DNA from: Perilla frutescens
Lineage: Eukaryota; Streptophyta; Magnoliopsida; Lamiales; Lamiaceae
NCBI GenBank assembly: GCA_026008535.1
Contig: BRKX01000006.1
Span: forward strand, 29,748,664 to 29,812,663
Length of the DNA stretch: 64,000 bases
Direction: 5' to 3'
Shown here: piece by piece, positions 11,463 through 22,674 of the stretch
Layout of the letters: each line of letters begins with the position of its first letter
Numbering within the stretch: position 1 is the first letter of the stretch
The notes under the pieces: model-generated
What the model was told of the DNA's origin: nothing
Seen by the model: the letters and a program-made list of their open reading frames with translations, nothing else
The model's database searches: none
Translations under genes and position numbers: made by a program

Positions 11463-11732
11463 ATGGCTGATCCAAAGGAGTTATTTGCAATGTTCAATGA
11501 CATGTATGAGAAGTCAGCTGGAACTCCATCATCAACTTCAACATCGACTGTCACTTCAAATCATACCATGACTGAACATGTTGGTGCTAAAATGGATGAA
11601 CCTACTAGGTCTCATGCTCCATGTTTGTCTATAGTGAAGCAAGATGATAAAATGTCAGACTCAGTGATGCCTCCAACAACAAATCTTTTTGAATCTGAAG
11701 CCATTAAATGTTATCCATGTGAGAGATGCTAG
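11463..11732 (+). other. Small unrecognised open frame downstream of the Copia remnant
   Basis: An 89-codon frame begins MADPKELFAMFNDMYEK and is rich in Ser/Thr (SSTSTSTVTS). It has no recognised domain, signal peptide or membrane segment. Its position after the RNase H tail suits an extra post-pol Copia reading frame, and more residues continue in another frame after the stop. It could equally be chance. Confidence 0.25.
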
Positions 11733-11925
11733 AAACCCCACAGATCTAGAACTGAATGTTACATATCCTTCTGAAGGAGAAATGATGATGGGTATCATGC
11801 ATTCTATCAATACAAAAGAGGTTTCATGAAATCAATGTTGTCGTCAAGTTGGAAGAAGTTTAAAGAAGCTGATGTCATGACTACGACTAGTGAGAAGAAA
11901 TCAAAAGAGAAAAATATCATTTTTT

Positions 11926-12560
11926 TGTAATATCCTGAAATATTTTAGAAGGTTTTATTCAACTTATGTTACCCTCTTGTAAGTTAGAAAATAAATTGTC
12001 CTTAAAGGATTCAAATAAAGGAAAATTGCAGCGAGGGAAATCTGTTAAAATTTAATTTGGTCAAAAATTGCTTTAAAATATGTTTTGATATTTTTCTCGG
12101 GTTGATAGAAAAAGTTTCAAGGATCGTGCCAAAGTTTGAATTTTTCAATTTCGAGTTCAAATGAACTCTTGGCACAACTTTTAATAGAAAAAGGCACATC
12201 TGTCATTATCCAATTTCTTTTTCAAATATTATCATATTCGTAATTATCCTGTCCTTTTTCCATCATTACCCTCATTCTTTTATTCATTATTACCCTATTT
12301 ATTTTTCGTTTATAAATAGGAGCTTAAGGTTTCATTTTTCATTCTTTTTTAAAAATCAAAATACCGAGCAGCTTCCTAAGAAGGCACAGAAGAAGGAGAT
12401 TTCTAGTTGAGACCAGAATCAGAATCTAGATCTAGCTATCCAGATCAAATTACCAGGTAGGTTTTTATTATATAAAAATATATTTTGGGTTATTAAGCCC
12501 TGATCTTTATAAAATGAATGTGATTGAATATCCAACTCATGACTGTATTTGATGTGCTCT
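11926..12560 (+). mobile_element. Truncated LTR (+) with TATA box
   Basis: The block begins TGTAATATCCTG, a Gypsy-type LTR start, and carries a TATA box (TATAAATAGG, 12311-12320) followed by a leader-like stretch, as in an LTR promoter. It is cut at 12560 by the next LTR. The missing 3' part was not found elsewhere in the window. Confidence 0.5.
12311..12320 (+). promoter_or_regulatory. TATA box of the truncated LTR
   Basis: TATAAATAGG lies about 385 bases inside the LTR; the roughly 30 bases downstream are a plausible transcription start region. Function not shown. Confidence 0.5.
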
Positions 12561-14214
12561 TGATGCGCGGTCGTTTCGCGCTCAAAATAACTTTGTAATG
12601 CTCATGTGCCCACAGCGAGCGTAGCTAGCTTGTGAGTACGGGTTGATCCCATAGAGAGCTGATGTGATTCCACCTTCGAGTCACCAATCAAAAATGGAGG
12701 GTTTTGTGTTGTCACTATGCTGAAAGTAAATCTGCAAAAGAAAATTAAAGACAATATTAAATAACAAAAGGTTCTGCATTTGAACTAAAATTTGGTTTAA
12801 GTATAAAACTGCTCGATCATGGGCACACCGATTTTCATACAAGAATAAGTCATCCAGTTATGTAAACCGGATTCCTCTCTACATCTCCTCATTCATCCTT
12901 TCATTTTAGGCTTCAAATCGATTCCTCGTCAAGTAACCCTAACCTATCATCCACCCCCCGGTTCCCCTAAGAGATGTAAATAAATAGACAGTAGTGTGCC
13001 TCTAGACGAACCCAAATCTGTTGTGCTTATCGATTCCTTGTGTGCCAACAACAACCCATCGATTCCCTTATTATTATATGAATCAACACACAGTCACGAT
13101 TCGCTAATTCAAATAATTGTGATGCGCCCTCTATGTCTAAAGAGTGATCAGCCACATTGGGCATTTCAGACACACTCTCACGTGGAACATGTTCAAGAAT
13201 CGACAGAAACCTATCATGCATTACTATGCCCATTTCGGCCTCACGAGTCCAGACTTGTACTTAAACCATTTTCATTGTTCAAACACCAGAAATAAAGATC
13301 TAGCCAAGAAGGCTAGACATAACTAAAATTGCAAAAATGAAAGGCATAATATAAATGAAAATTTACGAATTTATTAGGTAAAAATCTCAATTCTAACGAT
13401 GAGAAACATAAACATAATCCTAAGTTACAATGGCTTAAGGCCCATTGGATTGTTTGTGGCTGCCTAAGCAGCGTACGAAAATGAAATGCAGTAAAGTAAA
13501 ATTGTAGCAATGTTTTTGACTTCCAAAGCTTCATTTCCAGAAAATAAAACTAGCTTAAATAGTTACATTTCCGAGTTTGAGTTTCCCCAATAAACTGGGG
13601 TGTCCACTGGTTTCCGGATCCGGCGTGCCCTATCCTGATCTGTCTGGATAAGCATTATCCAATTTGTTGACCAAATCCCTATTTTTTAGGGATTGGATTT
13701 ATCACTTCATCTCTAAGCCTCCAGCAATCCTTATCTCATCTATCTCTTAGTTGTCACGCCTCTTAGGAGTCCAGCTTATCACCAACTCTTATTCGGATAT
13801 GCAACCATTCTTCACGCCTCTAGTTTCCAACAGAATCCCAAAATTCACGCATGTGCGCATTCTGGCCTGTGGTTGAGTCTGCACGAGCAATGTGGGCATG
13901 ACATCATCTGGTCAGATTCATCCCTTTCTGATATGCCCATTCTGCTTCCCGAATGTATGATGAATGCTAAAGAAGTTCCTAGTGCCTCTGAATACGGTTA
14001 TGGAGATGAGATAAACATGAATAATTTGGCATAAAATGCCATTTTCACCAGACTCGACCTCCGTAATGCCCTTTGACCTCAACCTGGTTTTTTTCGACTC
14101 AAAATAGACGAAAAAGGACATTTATATTGAATAATATGCCCATAAAAACACCAAATAAATGGACTTAACATACCCACACACTTTAGACATGATTGTTCTC
14201 AAGCATGGGATGCA
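12561..14214 (-). mobile_element. Athila-like LTR (-), candidate 3' LTR of the Athila element
   Basis: It starts TGATGCGCGGTCGTTTCGCG on the plus strand. This matches, with the same following landmarks (GCCCACAGC, GTGAGTA, GATCCCA), the LTR at 35311-37065 that adjoins an Athila primer-binding site. No PBS lies to its left, so it is either a solo LTR or the 3' LTR of that element. The right edge is approximate; similarity fades after GGACTTAACA at 14170 and an end near 14214 is a guess. No matching target duplication with the other LTR was found. Confidence 0.6.
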
Positions 14215-14953
14215 ATGCGTCTAAAAAAATAAACGAAAAGAAAGAGAAAAGAAACAGACTCAAAAAAACAAGCATGCAATCTGTTAATCAATGTGGGCAC
14301 ATCAACTTCAATAATTCAAAAATTGCAAAGTTTCAGCACACCAAATATAGGTGAAAAAGAAGCAAAGCGTGGTCATCCTCACAAACTCTCTTCACTCAGT
14401 GTTTAGGCTTAGTGTATACACTCAATTCGATGCATTCTGTACATATTCGTCCCATAAGCTTGATAAAGTTCTGTGATACCCCGTCTCTTTTTGCTAAATT
14501 ATAAATCATAATTTTAGTAAATGAGTTCGAATTAAAATTGTTTGAATATTAATTATGATGGTTTGTATGTATTATGCCATTGTTTTATTGTAGGTTGTTC
14601 CACTCGAGCCGATACATCATAGCACAATGGTATTATACTAAGTGTATAATACGTTTTAACATTTAATAATTAAATTTGTCGAGTTATATGATAATGAATG
14701 AGTGTGTTTATATTTGATTTTGTTTTGCCATACCTTGAACACCCTAACGCTGAATTGATCGGGGGTCTCGCTGTGTATTAAAAGTGTTTTGAAAATCTAA
14801 GTCGTTTTAAATGGAGTTGGAAATGTCCGGGAGTCGAGATAGATAAAGGGGTTGATTTGAGCGCCGCGCGCCGGCGCAGGCTGCGTGCTTGTGGGGAGTG
14901 ATGGCCGAGAGCCACCTCGCGCAGTCGCGCGGGCTGGGCTGATTTTTTCTACC

Positions 14954-14961
14954 TATAAATA
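14954..14961 (+). promoter_or_regulatory. TATA box of the solo LTR
   Basis: TATAAATA is followed by a CT-rich leader (TTCATTTCCTCCTC), the usual look of a plant LTR core promoter and transcription start. Confidence 0.6.
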
Positions 14962-15838
14962 CAACACTTATTCATTTCCTCCTCATTTTCTTTCCATTTG
15001 GGCGATTTTTCCTCTCCATTTCTCTCTACAAATTCTTGAACTTTTGGAGTAGATCCTTCCATCATCCTCCATGAACTAAGGTAACATCATACCTCTTCAT
15101 CTTGGTGATTTAAACACTCATTTCTTGTTGAATCGAACCTAGGGTTTGTTACCTAAAATTAGGGTTCTTCGATTTTGTTGATCTTCTTGCTTTGATATCT
15201 TGAACATATGATTTATTTACCTCCTTGAAGCTATATGTGAAGTTATATCGAATTCCTATGGTTCATTGTTGCTAGGGTTTGGATTTTTGCCCTAATTTCC
15301 CCTTGTTTTGTTGATAATTGTTTGGAGGTGTTGTGATGGTTGTTTGGGGTTGATTTTCATGTATGTTAGAGCCCTATGATGAAGGTGTTTGTATTTGAAA
15401 TGTTGGATTTAAAGGATTTAAATTGAGTCATGAGCATGTGATTTAAATGAGTGCACGTATAGTGTTCGATTAAATGCTTCAAAGAGTTTTAATATGTATT
15501 TTGAGTCCAAAATCATATTATGAGTTGGTATATCCAAGGTTATGTGTATAGATATGTATGAAATCTTTAAAGAAAAGTATAGCATGAGTTTGGTCTAAAT
15601 TATGATTTAATTATATAACTCGACGTCTAAAATGAAAAGAGGATTAAAAGGTGCTAGGTGACGTGTTGTGGCTCGAGGTGGACAACTTGTGGGCGGCAAA
15701 GGAGTATTCCAAGGGTTGAAAGGATTCTTAAAGCGTCTCATAAGGTGGGGTAATTCTAAACTGTGAACACGTGTAAGGTTATAGTTATTGTTGTGCTTTG
15801 ATTTTATAAATATGAAGGGTCTTCAGACCGGTGAATGA

Positions 15839-15912
15839 AAGAGACCCTTCGGGGCTAAACAGAGATCCTTCGGGGTCGACAAAGAGATCCTTCGGGGCAG
15901 AGATCCTTCAGG
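15839..15912 (+). repeat. Short tandem repeat in the solo LTR (AGAGATCCTTCGGGG unit)
   Basis: Four imperfect copies of AGAGAYCCTTCGGGG at irregular 15-24 base spacing, with a related reverse-oriented piece (GAAGGGTCTTC, about 15815) just upstream. Short reiterations of this kind are common in long Gypsy LTRs. Confidence 0.75.
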
Positions 15913-16753
15913 ATCGAATATAGACCTGTTAATTTCCTCCCTGGGGGGTAGTATGTCTGCGGGCATCCCTACAGGGCCAAAGATGTTCATTAATGGGGGC
16001 ATCATGATGTTTGGACCCTACGAGGTTGACACTAGTCTCCACAAAGTAAAGAAAAGTCCATATGTTATATTGTCACTTGTGCAATTGGCTATAACTGTTT
16101 ATAGTGTTCCCCACTGAGTATGTTGTTAAATACTCACCCCATTCATTCAATGAATTTCTGGTTGAGGAGTCGAGGCCTGAGTAGGAGCGTTGTGAACACA
16201 AGAGAACCCCACAAGCTTGTGTTTATCTTTTGCATGCTCTACTTTTGAAACACTCGCATTATTATCATTATTATATTGATCACTCATTTTGCTTTATAAT
16301 CAATGATTATTGGGGATGGGAATAGCCTGATCTTTTGTAGGTTATGATGTATATAACTTGATAATATGCAAAACAATTTAAAGGCGGGTCGTTCGACCTT
16401 GGAGCCTATTGTGTATGAAGTATGTTGTTGACCCTATATTATACATGTTGATTTAGGAGGCTAGACGGGCGGGTTATGACAACCTATGATCCCGATAGGT
16501 TAGATGATTGTATGATTCATATGGATGGACCTATGCAATGCTTCCATTAAATACTATGTTGTGTGACAAATTGGATCTATTAGGTTGTATGTTATATTTG
16601 TGAAAAATTTATAATGGGAAATATGATTTCATTCCTCATAATAAAACTTGACCTTAGCTTCCGCTCGATTTAAAATAAGCACACCAAAATGAGTAAGTAA
16701 ATTGTATGTTAAGTGACGTCGGCAAACGGAATAGTTTGGGGCGTTACAAGTTC

Positions 16754-17105
16754 TGCTGTCAATCTCCAGTAACCATAGATGCATAAGTATCAAAAGAGCT
16801 TTTTAGGCTATACTGGACATTTCATGTAAGGTGGGGCTTTATTTCTATACAGACCCCCCATTTTTCATTTAATCGATTACCCTTCTGTGCCTTGTTCAGC
16901 CAATAAATGTTTTTTTATCTGGGCACTCTGAACACTTAAGACTAGGGGCAATTTATTCTCCCTCTTTTTTTTCTTTTTTTCATATATTTTTTTTCTTTTT
17001 TTCTCTTTTTTTATTCCCCCTATCCTTTTCTGGTCTTTTCACATATATCCCCCCAACAATTTTGCCTCCTCCATTTTTTTTCTATTTTTTAAGCTTTTGT
17101 GATGC
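16754..17105 (-). other. Pyrimidine-rich non-coding Athila remnant
   Basis: Together with 14215-14471 this is the Athila sequence split by the solo LTR. It is dominated by T/C runs (purine runs on the minus strand), as expected for the non-coding region before the 3' LTR of Athila elements. No frame is supported. Confidence 0.45.
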
Positions 17106-19578
17106 TGTAATACCCTAAAAATATTGCTAATTGGAATTTATTAGGTTTAGGCCAAATTAATTAGATTTATAAAAATTTAAATATTAAAGGGGCATTCTAT
17201 GCTAATGGGCTGTGTTTGAAAAAGGGTTGAGCAGGCCCAAATTAAAAAAAATGATGAGGTAATGGGCCTTTTAGCCTAACCTAGTTAAATATAAATATAT
17301 GTTTAATCCAGAAAAATACTATTCATCTTCTTCACTCTAAAGGTGACTCTCTTCTCCTTCTTCTTCCATCTTCTTGGGCGATTTCCGGCATGGTGGCCGG
17401 AGGCGGAGCGCCGCCGAGCGCCGCCGCCGCCTGGAAAATTTCAAATTCGGTCAAATTTTCTAAAATTCATTATTTAAACTTCTTTTTACCTTACAAACAC
17501 TTTGGAACAAGTTTGGTGAGGAGATGAAGGCTGTTATAGCCGGAAAAAGGCCACCAAGACCGCAAGTCGGTGCTTTTTCGGTGACTTTTTCCGGTGGCCG
17601 GATCCACCATGCAAGCACACCAGTATACTCCCCTCCTCTTCCTCTATCCTTTTCTATATTTTATTTTAAGATCTATAGTGTTTTGAAGGTCAAAAATCAA
17701 GTTTAAACCTAAAATACCACAATGGTTGGAAACACCCATAGTTCTCCTTTGTATTTTGGTTTCATGTTTGTTGGGATTTTTATTTCATAAGGAAACTGCT
17801 TATATTAATTTTAGAGTTTGGAGATGGTTGTATGTGTAAATAATATAATAGAGAATTAAAAATAAAATAATAGGTGTGTGTGCTTGAGTGTGGCTGAGTA
17901 TTTTGGAGAAAGAAGATAACAACTTTGGCCATTTAATTTCACTCGCTTCCTTTAGTCTGTTTTTAAAAAAAATAAGTATAATATATATATATATAGGCAT
18001 ATACATACTTAAGTGTAAATGTGTGCTTGTTTTGTAGAGATATATCTGCAACTCATTTTAAATTAAAAGCTCTCTTTTTATGGAAAGAATGTTTTGACAT
18101 TTAAAAGTTGGTAAATGTGTGTGTGCAGTGACTAATAAAAATATAAAAAGAGAGAGGTAGAGAGACAATGTTCCATTTCCACAAAATGTACAGAAAGATT
18201 CTGAAAATAAAAGGAGTGCACACATGGTTATGCATTTATTGGTGTATGTGCATAGAGAGTGAGAAAGTTAAGTTTGACTTTGAAACTACAAAAAGTGCAT
18301 GGATGTGTGCAGAGACATCATAAATTTGGAGAGAGAGGGAATATTACTAATACCACATTGGAATGTGGCTAGTATACATTATACAGTAGACAAGTATTAA
18401 AAAAAACAGAGAAAAGAAAACAATTGGGTTTGAATATATTATGTTGGTTGATGGATGGTACAACCGAGAGTGAGAGATTTTAATTCTCTTTTGTATTTCA
18501 CAGTTCTTTTACTATTATTATTAGTATTGTTATTATTATCATTATCATCATCATCGTTATTTAAAATACTCTTATCTATCATGTTTTAATCTTTTAAAAC
18601 AATAAATAAAATACTATAAAAATAAGTTAAGAAATTTATTCCAAATCAGCTTCAAATACTATCTATTTGTGGAGTAAAATCAATTAATTTTCTAAGGGGC
18701 TATTTTCAAATATTTTATGATTGTTTAAAACTACAAATGGACCGATTGGTTGATTTAAGTCTATTTAGCACCTCAAGTATATTCGTCTAGATCCATAAAG
18801 TTCAAGAGCTCGTCTCCTCGGGCCCAAATTTATTGTATGATATAAATTAAAGCTTCGCATGACACTAATAGGATTTATTCTTTGGTAGGCCCAAATCTGA
18901 GACCTCAGGCATAGGAGGATCCAGGATAGTCGATTAAAGCTTCAGCTATATACTAGCTACAAGGTGGGTTTTGCTAACCAAAACCTTTACGAACATGTCT
19001 TAAATGCTTTCGTCCATGCTTAAATGTATTGAGATTTTACTCAATATGAATACAATGTTTTCACTCTTCGTGGATGTGATTTGACCTGCATGATGAATTC
19101 AGGCATTGTCAATTCTATTGAAATACAGTTATGTGATCACATAGGGTCTGTCTCCACGCATGATTAATTGAGCGCATTGATCTCAAATGAATGATAAATT
19201 ATTTGGTCACATGAGATGAAAAATATTTATATGTGCTTGGACGAACATGATAAGCATGCCCACTGAGTGTTTTCTGGCACTCAACCCACGTATTTAAAAT
19301 GTTTTTCAGGTACAAGTGATGGAGGATGCTGACGTGGACACATGTTTTTTTTTGTTCTATTTTGGACTGTGTCGTTATTATCTAGTTTGAATTTTGAATA
19401 TTGACTATGGTCAATATTGGAACATGTTATGCTTCCGCTACTATTTTGGATTATATTAAAATATCCTAAAACTCTTATTTTATTCCACCGTTATTTTGGA
19501 CTTTAAAAATAGTAGACTGTCAACGTTGACTAGTCGTGTATTGAACTTGCATGTGATTGGTTGTTTGAATAGTCTCCT
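17106..19578 (+). mobile_element. Tekay/Del-like LTR (+), 3' truncated
   Basis: It starts TGTAATACCC. It shares landmarks in order with the minus-strand LTR at 20672-32907: the GGCGATTTCCGRCATGGTG segment near the start, the AGCTTCAGCTAT segment, TGATCACATAGG, the GGACGAACATGATAAGC stretch and the CACTGAGTG hairpin. Similarity stops near 19578, about 100-150 bases before where the LTR should end, so it has lost its 3' terminus and any internal region. Left flank is GATGC; no partner duplication was found. Confidence 0.7.
19258..19290 (+). other. Hairpin conserved between LTR copies
   Basis: GCCCACTGAGTG, a spacer, then CACTCAACCCACG forms a stem-loop. The same hairpin occurs in the opposite-strand LTR at 21084-21116 and, diverged, in the solo LTR at 16109-16140. 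Its position in the transcribed part of the LTR suggests an RNA or packaging/termination role, but this is inference. Confidence 0.55.
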
Positions 19579-20656
19579 GGAGTCGTGGATATAATAATCT
19601 GGCTTCTTGCATCTAGAACATAAATTCTTTTCTTTCAGACATTCCCCATTGTATATATCCTTTTCCATAGACATGACATAACAACTTCTCCATTTTAGCC
19701 ACATGACTGTAATCTTCTTTGCCTTATTTGATTTGCCTAACTATTCTCTTTTAACTCATTTTTCTCGTGTTTTTTTTTTCACCAGTTCGCATGCACCTTC
19801 AGAGTCAGATTGGATTGAAAATTCACCGGTTTCCATGAGCCTTCTTTGGACTTTCCTCCACTTCAGATTAAATCGTTCTCCACCGGTACAACCATATAAT
19901 GTAGGAGTGCCGATGGAATACCATGATTCGCCTAATAAACGTAAAGATTCTTCGATAAGTTAGGGTAGTTAATCTCGAGTTTTCGGTCCTTAGATTTACT
20001 TTTACTTGATATTTAAACATTTTTCTCGTCCATTGTGCACATTCGTGTAACCAAGTAATGATCTAAGGAATTGTAGCTTTGTAGTCGTTCACGTCTTCTA
20101 GTATGTCTTTAGCTTCACTCATTCAACGTTCACGAATTAGGAATTCGTCTATAAGGCTTGGACTCACATCTGTTGAGGTATTCTATTAGCAAACCTATAG
20201 TTCATAAAAATAGTCATAGAGTTTATCTTAAGTTCTTGTCATCTATTTTAAAACACTAAAGTGAGTCTAGCCCTTATCATCTATAAAAAAATAAAATCAT
20301 CTTAAAGTTCATACTAACGGTAAGAGCTTAAAAGCATACTATCTAGTAATTAGTTCATCTATGTTAATGTTCTCGTGATGACATGCACATGTTCATTATA
20401 TCTTTCGAAATAAATATATTTGGTAAACCTTTCTTTCCCTTTAGATATATATATAGAAAATATATATATATTTATACTTGTCAAGTTTCTCATTTCGAGC
20501 TTTTCATAAATTAATAAATGCACATAATATTGTACATGTGATGTCGACGCATGACGTGGACATCGGATAATGTGTCAAATAAAATATCACACGTATATGA
20601 GAACATTTTAACAACATTTCAAAAATGACCCTACAGGCCTACAGATTCGTAGACCC
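19579..20656 (-). mobile_element. Internal remnant of the minus-strand Tekay/Del-like element
   Basis: Read on the minus strand this is the sequence after the PBS: a long A+T-rich leader without a long frame. At its far end (about 19600-19640) is the peptide CSRCKKPDYY, possibly a degraded gag zinc knuckle. Everything beyond (gag body, pol) is missing because the plus-strand LTR abuts here. No product is possible. Confidence 0.4.
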
Positions 20657-20668
20657 GCTCTGATACCA
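20657..20668 (-). other. Primer-binding site, initiator Met tRNA (perfect 12/12)
   Basis: On the minus strand TGGTATCAGAGC follows the LTR end (GGTGTTACA) after three bases. This fixes 20672-32907 as the 5' LTR of a minus-strand element. Confidence 0.85.
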
Positions 20669-21452
20669 CACTGTAACACCCCAATTCCTGAAATCCAAGG
20701 CGCTACAAAAGATTGAATAAAGTTTCTAATTTCATAACCATTTTACCTTCAAAAAGAAAATATTTAAATGATAATTTGCTAAGAAATAAAATCCACCAAT
20801 CATTATTTGGGAAGACTTTTCAAACAATCTATCATAAATAAATTTCGCATTTGACCAGTCAATATTGAAAGTGTAACATTTAAACGAGTCCGAGATAACG
20901 GCGGAACACGTAAGATTTCAATATTCTGAAATATTCAAAACATTCAGCGGAAGTATAATACGACAAAATATTGATCGAAGTCAACATTTAACATTTAGAA
21001 TACAATTTTAGTCAAAAATTAAAGAAAGCATATGTCCACGTCAGCAGCCTGCATCACCTCGTACCTGAAAATATTTTAGAAAACGTGGGCTGAGTGCCAG
21101 AAAACACTCAGTGGGCTTATCATGTTCGTCCAAACACATGCAAGGATTTTTCATATCAAAATCCAACAGTCCAATATTTATAACCATGTCCATGCGCTTA
21201 AGAATATCTATTCAAAAGCCAATAAATCAATATTCATTCTCATACACATGCGTTTAAGAATAGTTATTCAAAAGCGAGCAATTCAATATCAATTCTCATG
21301 TCAATGCGCTTAAGAATATATTTATTTAAAAGCGAACAATTCAATCAAAAGCCAATACGCTCAAAACACCATGCGTGGATACAGATCCTATGTGATCACA
21401 TACAATGTTACAATATAATTGACCATGCCACAATTCATCATGCAAGTCAAAT

Positions 21453-21801
21453 TGATGAGTCTGGTACTAGCATTGATGGTGCGAATCCCGAGTTGCAGCT
21501 GAAGGGCCCTGTAACGAGATTACGAGCCAAGAAGTTGCAAAGCTACTTCCAATGCTATGTGCAAAAGAAGTTCGAAGACAAGGGAGTCGAATTCAAACAA
21601 TCCATATTGGTCAAGAATTAGGGTTCTTTGGGTTGAAAATTGGGTATTTCTGTTTTCCAGCTATTAAATTCGAATTTCTTATGTCATTGTTCAATTTTGG
21701 GGGTTATTTATTTATTGAGATAGTTTAGTTGTTGGATTGAATCATTTGTCAAGTTGACGCGTCTTCGATTCGTTAAGCTTCCACATTGATTGGTCGTATC
21801 A
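21453..21801 (+). repeat. 5' LTR of CRM-like element 1 (internally deleted)
   Basis: Compared with the 3' LTR, about 797 bases are missing after CCATATTGGT (about 21600-21610), where the sequence resumes at TCAAGAATTAGGG. The words ATATTGGT and ATTTGGT at the two breakpoints share TTGGT, pointing to a microhomology-mediated deletion. The lost part includes the TATA region, so this LTR should not drive transcription. Confidence 0.88.
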
Positions 21802-21808
21802 TACTTTT

Positions 21809-21820
21809 TGGTATCAGAGC
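21809..21820 (+). other. Primer-binding site of CRM-like element 1
   Basis: TGGTATCAGAGC matches initiator Met tRNA at all 12 positions, seven bases after the LTR end. Confidence 0.9.
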
Positions 21821-22674
21821 CACATCAACTTCGGTTGGTCGTGGTTCAATCCAAATTCAGGTGTGGCACAATAGAGGAAAGAGTATTCGATCATTTAAAA
21901 AAAATCATACAAAAAAAATCTGTAAATAAAAGAGAATTGATCGAGCCCTATTGTGTTACCTTTGTCTTGCATTATTCTTGGATATTCTTAAAGTTTTTGG
22001 TTGGTTTCGTTGAGTTTGGGTAGATTCTGATTTGTTGTGTCACAATTTGCCGTTCTTCGTCGTATAGCGATTGGGAACGACATCTTGCATCTTGCTTGAG
22101 TTTAATTATAGGGGGGACGAAATTCTTGCTTCCTAGTTCTATTAGGATTGGTTTTGATACTTTCCTAGTTGATTTAGGATTTGTTTGGTAGTTTCCTAGT
22201 GGGGATTGATTTGTTTCCTTGTTGGATTATTGCTCATATTGTGGTACAATTTTCCATCCAAAATTCATCCACTTTCCATTTCCTAATTTCCAGCCTCATT
22301 ATCCACACTCAATCTACCATATATCCTCACATATACACGTCACATAGCCTCTAGCCGACCCCCACACACACGTCCCAGCTCCACCTAAAATTCCAACTTT
22401 GTTCCTTCCTTGTGCTGTGAGTTTACCCGATTTTGTAGTGTACATTGTGGTTTATATCATTACTCAAGATACTCTAGAGTCAAGTTCGAGCTCTTGACTA
22501 GAGTTGGAGGAGCTAACCACAGCTCTATCGGAACATCAGAGACAGCGGGATTCCAACATCTACAGTGTATCGAAAATTGAGTGATATACATGAGAGAGAA
22601 AAAAAGTGAGGTCCTTTTTTTCACCTTTTTGTTTTCTTCTGGTTTTGTTTTGTTTTGTTTTACAGGTTTACGAG

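Larger units (their letters stand above)
5880..11925 (+). mobile_element. Decayed Ty1/Copia retrotransposon (LTR end, PBS, gag, IN and RNase H scraps)
   Basis: The pieces appear in Copia order on the plus strand: a probable 5' LTR ending TCTAACA at 6747, an initiator-Met primer-binding site at 6750-6761, a UBN2-type gag fragment (8650-8883), a CCHC zinc knuckle (about 9587-9630), an integrase C-terminal scrap (about 10395-10480) and an RNase H tail (about 10556-10690). All are broken by stops and frameshifts, and most of pol is missing. A solo LTR lies between PBS and gag. The 5' boundary is uncertain because no TG start or matching 3' LTR was found; the right limit is set where another LTR begins. 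No product can be expected. Confidence 0.65.
14472..16748 (+). mobile_element. Solo LTR, Ty3/Gypsy (Tekay/Del-like), with perfect target duplication
   Basis: The 2277-bp block starts TGTGATACCCC and ends GGGGCGTTACA, inverted LTR termini, and is flanked by AGTTC at 14467-14471 and 16749-16753. There is no PBS, coding sequence or second LTR, so it is a solo LTR left by recombination. It contains a TATA box (14954-14961), a G+C-rich patch (14860-14938), a short-unit repeat (15839-15912) and a conserved hairpin (16109-16140). Family assignment rests on length and termini only. It interrupts non-coding Athila sequence. Confidence 0.9.

Noticed and set aside
15839..15912. Short regularly repeated units as a CRISPR array
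   Set aside because: Irregular spacing, imperfect units, no unique spacers and a plant nuclear context.
15823..16005. 60-codon minus-strand frame in the solo LTR
   Set aside because: It lies across the CCTTCGGGG repeats and matches no family.
20657..20668. tRNA-like matches (GCTCTGATACCA and its complements)
   Set aside because: These are 12-base primer-binding sites next to LTR ends, without cloverleaf sequence around them.
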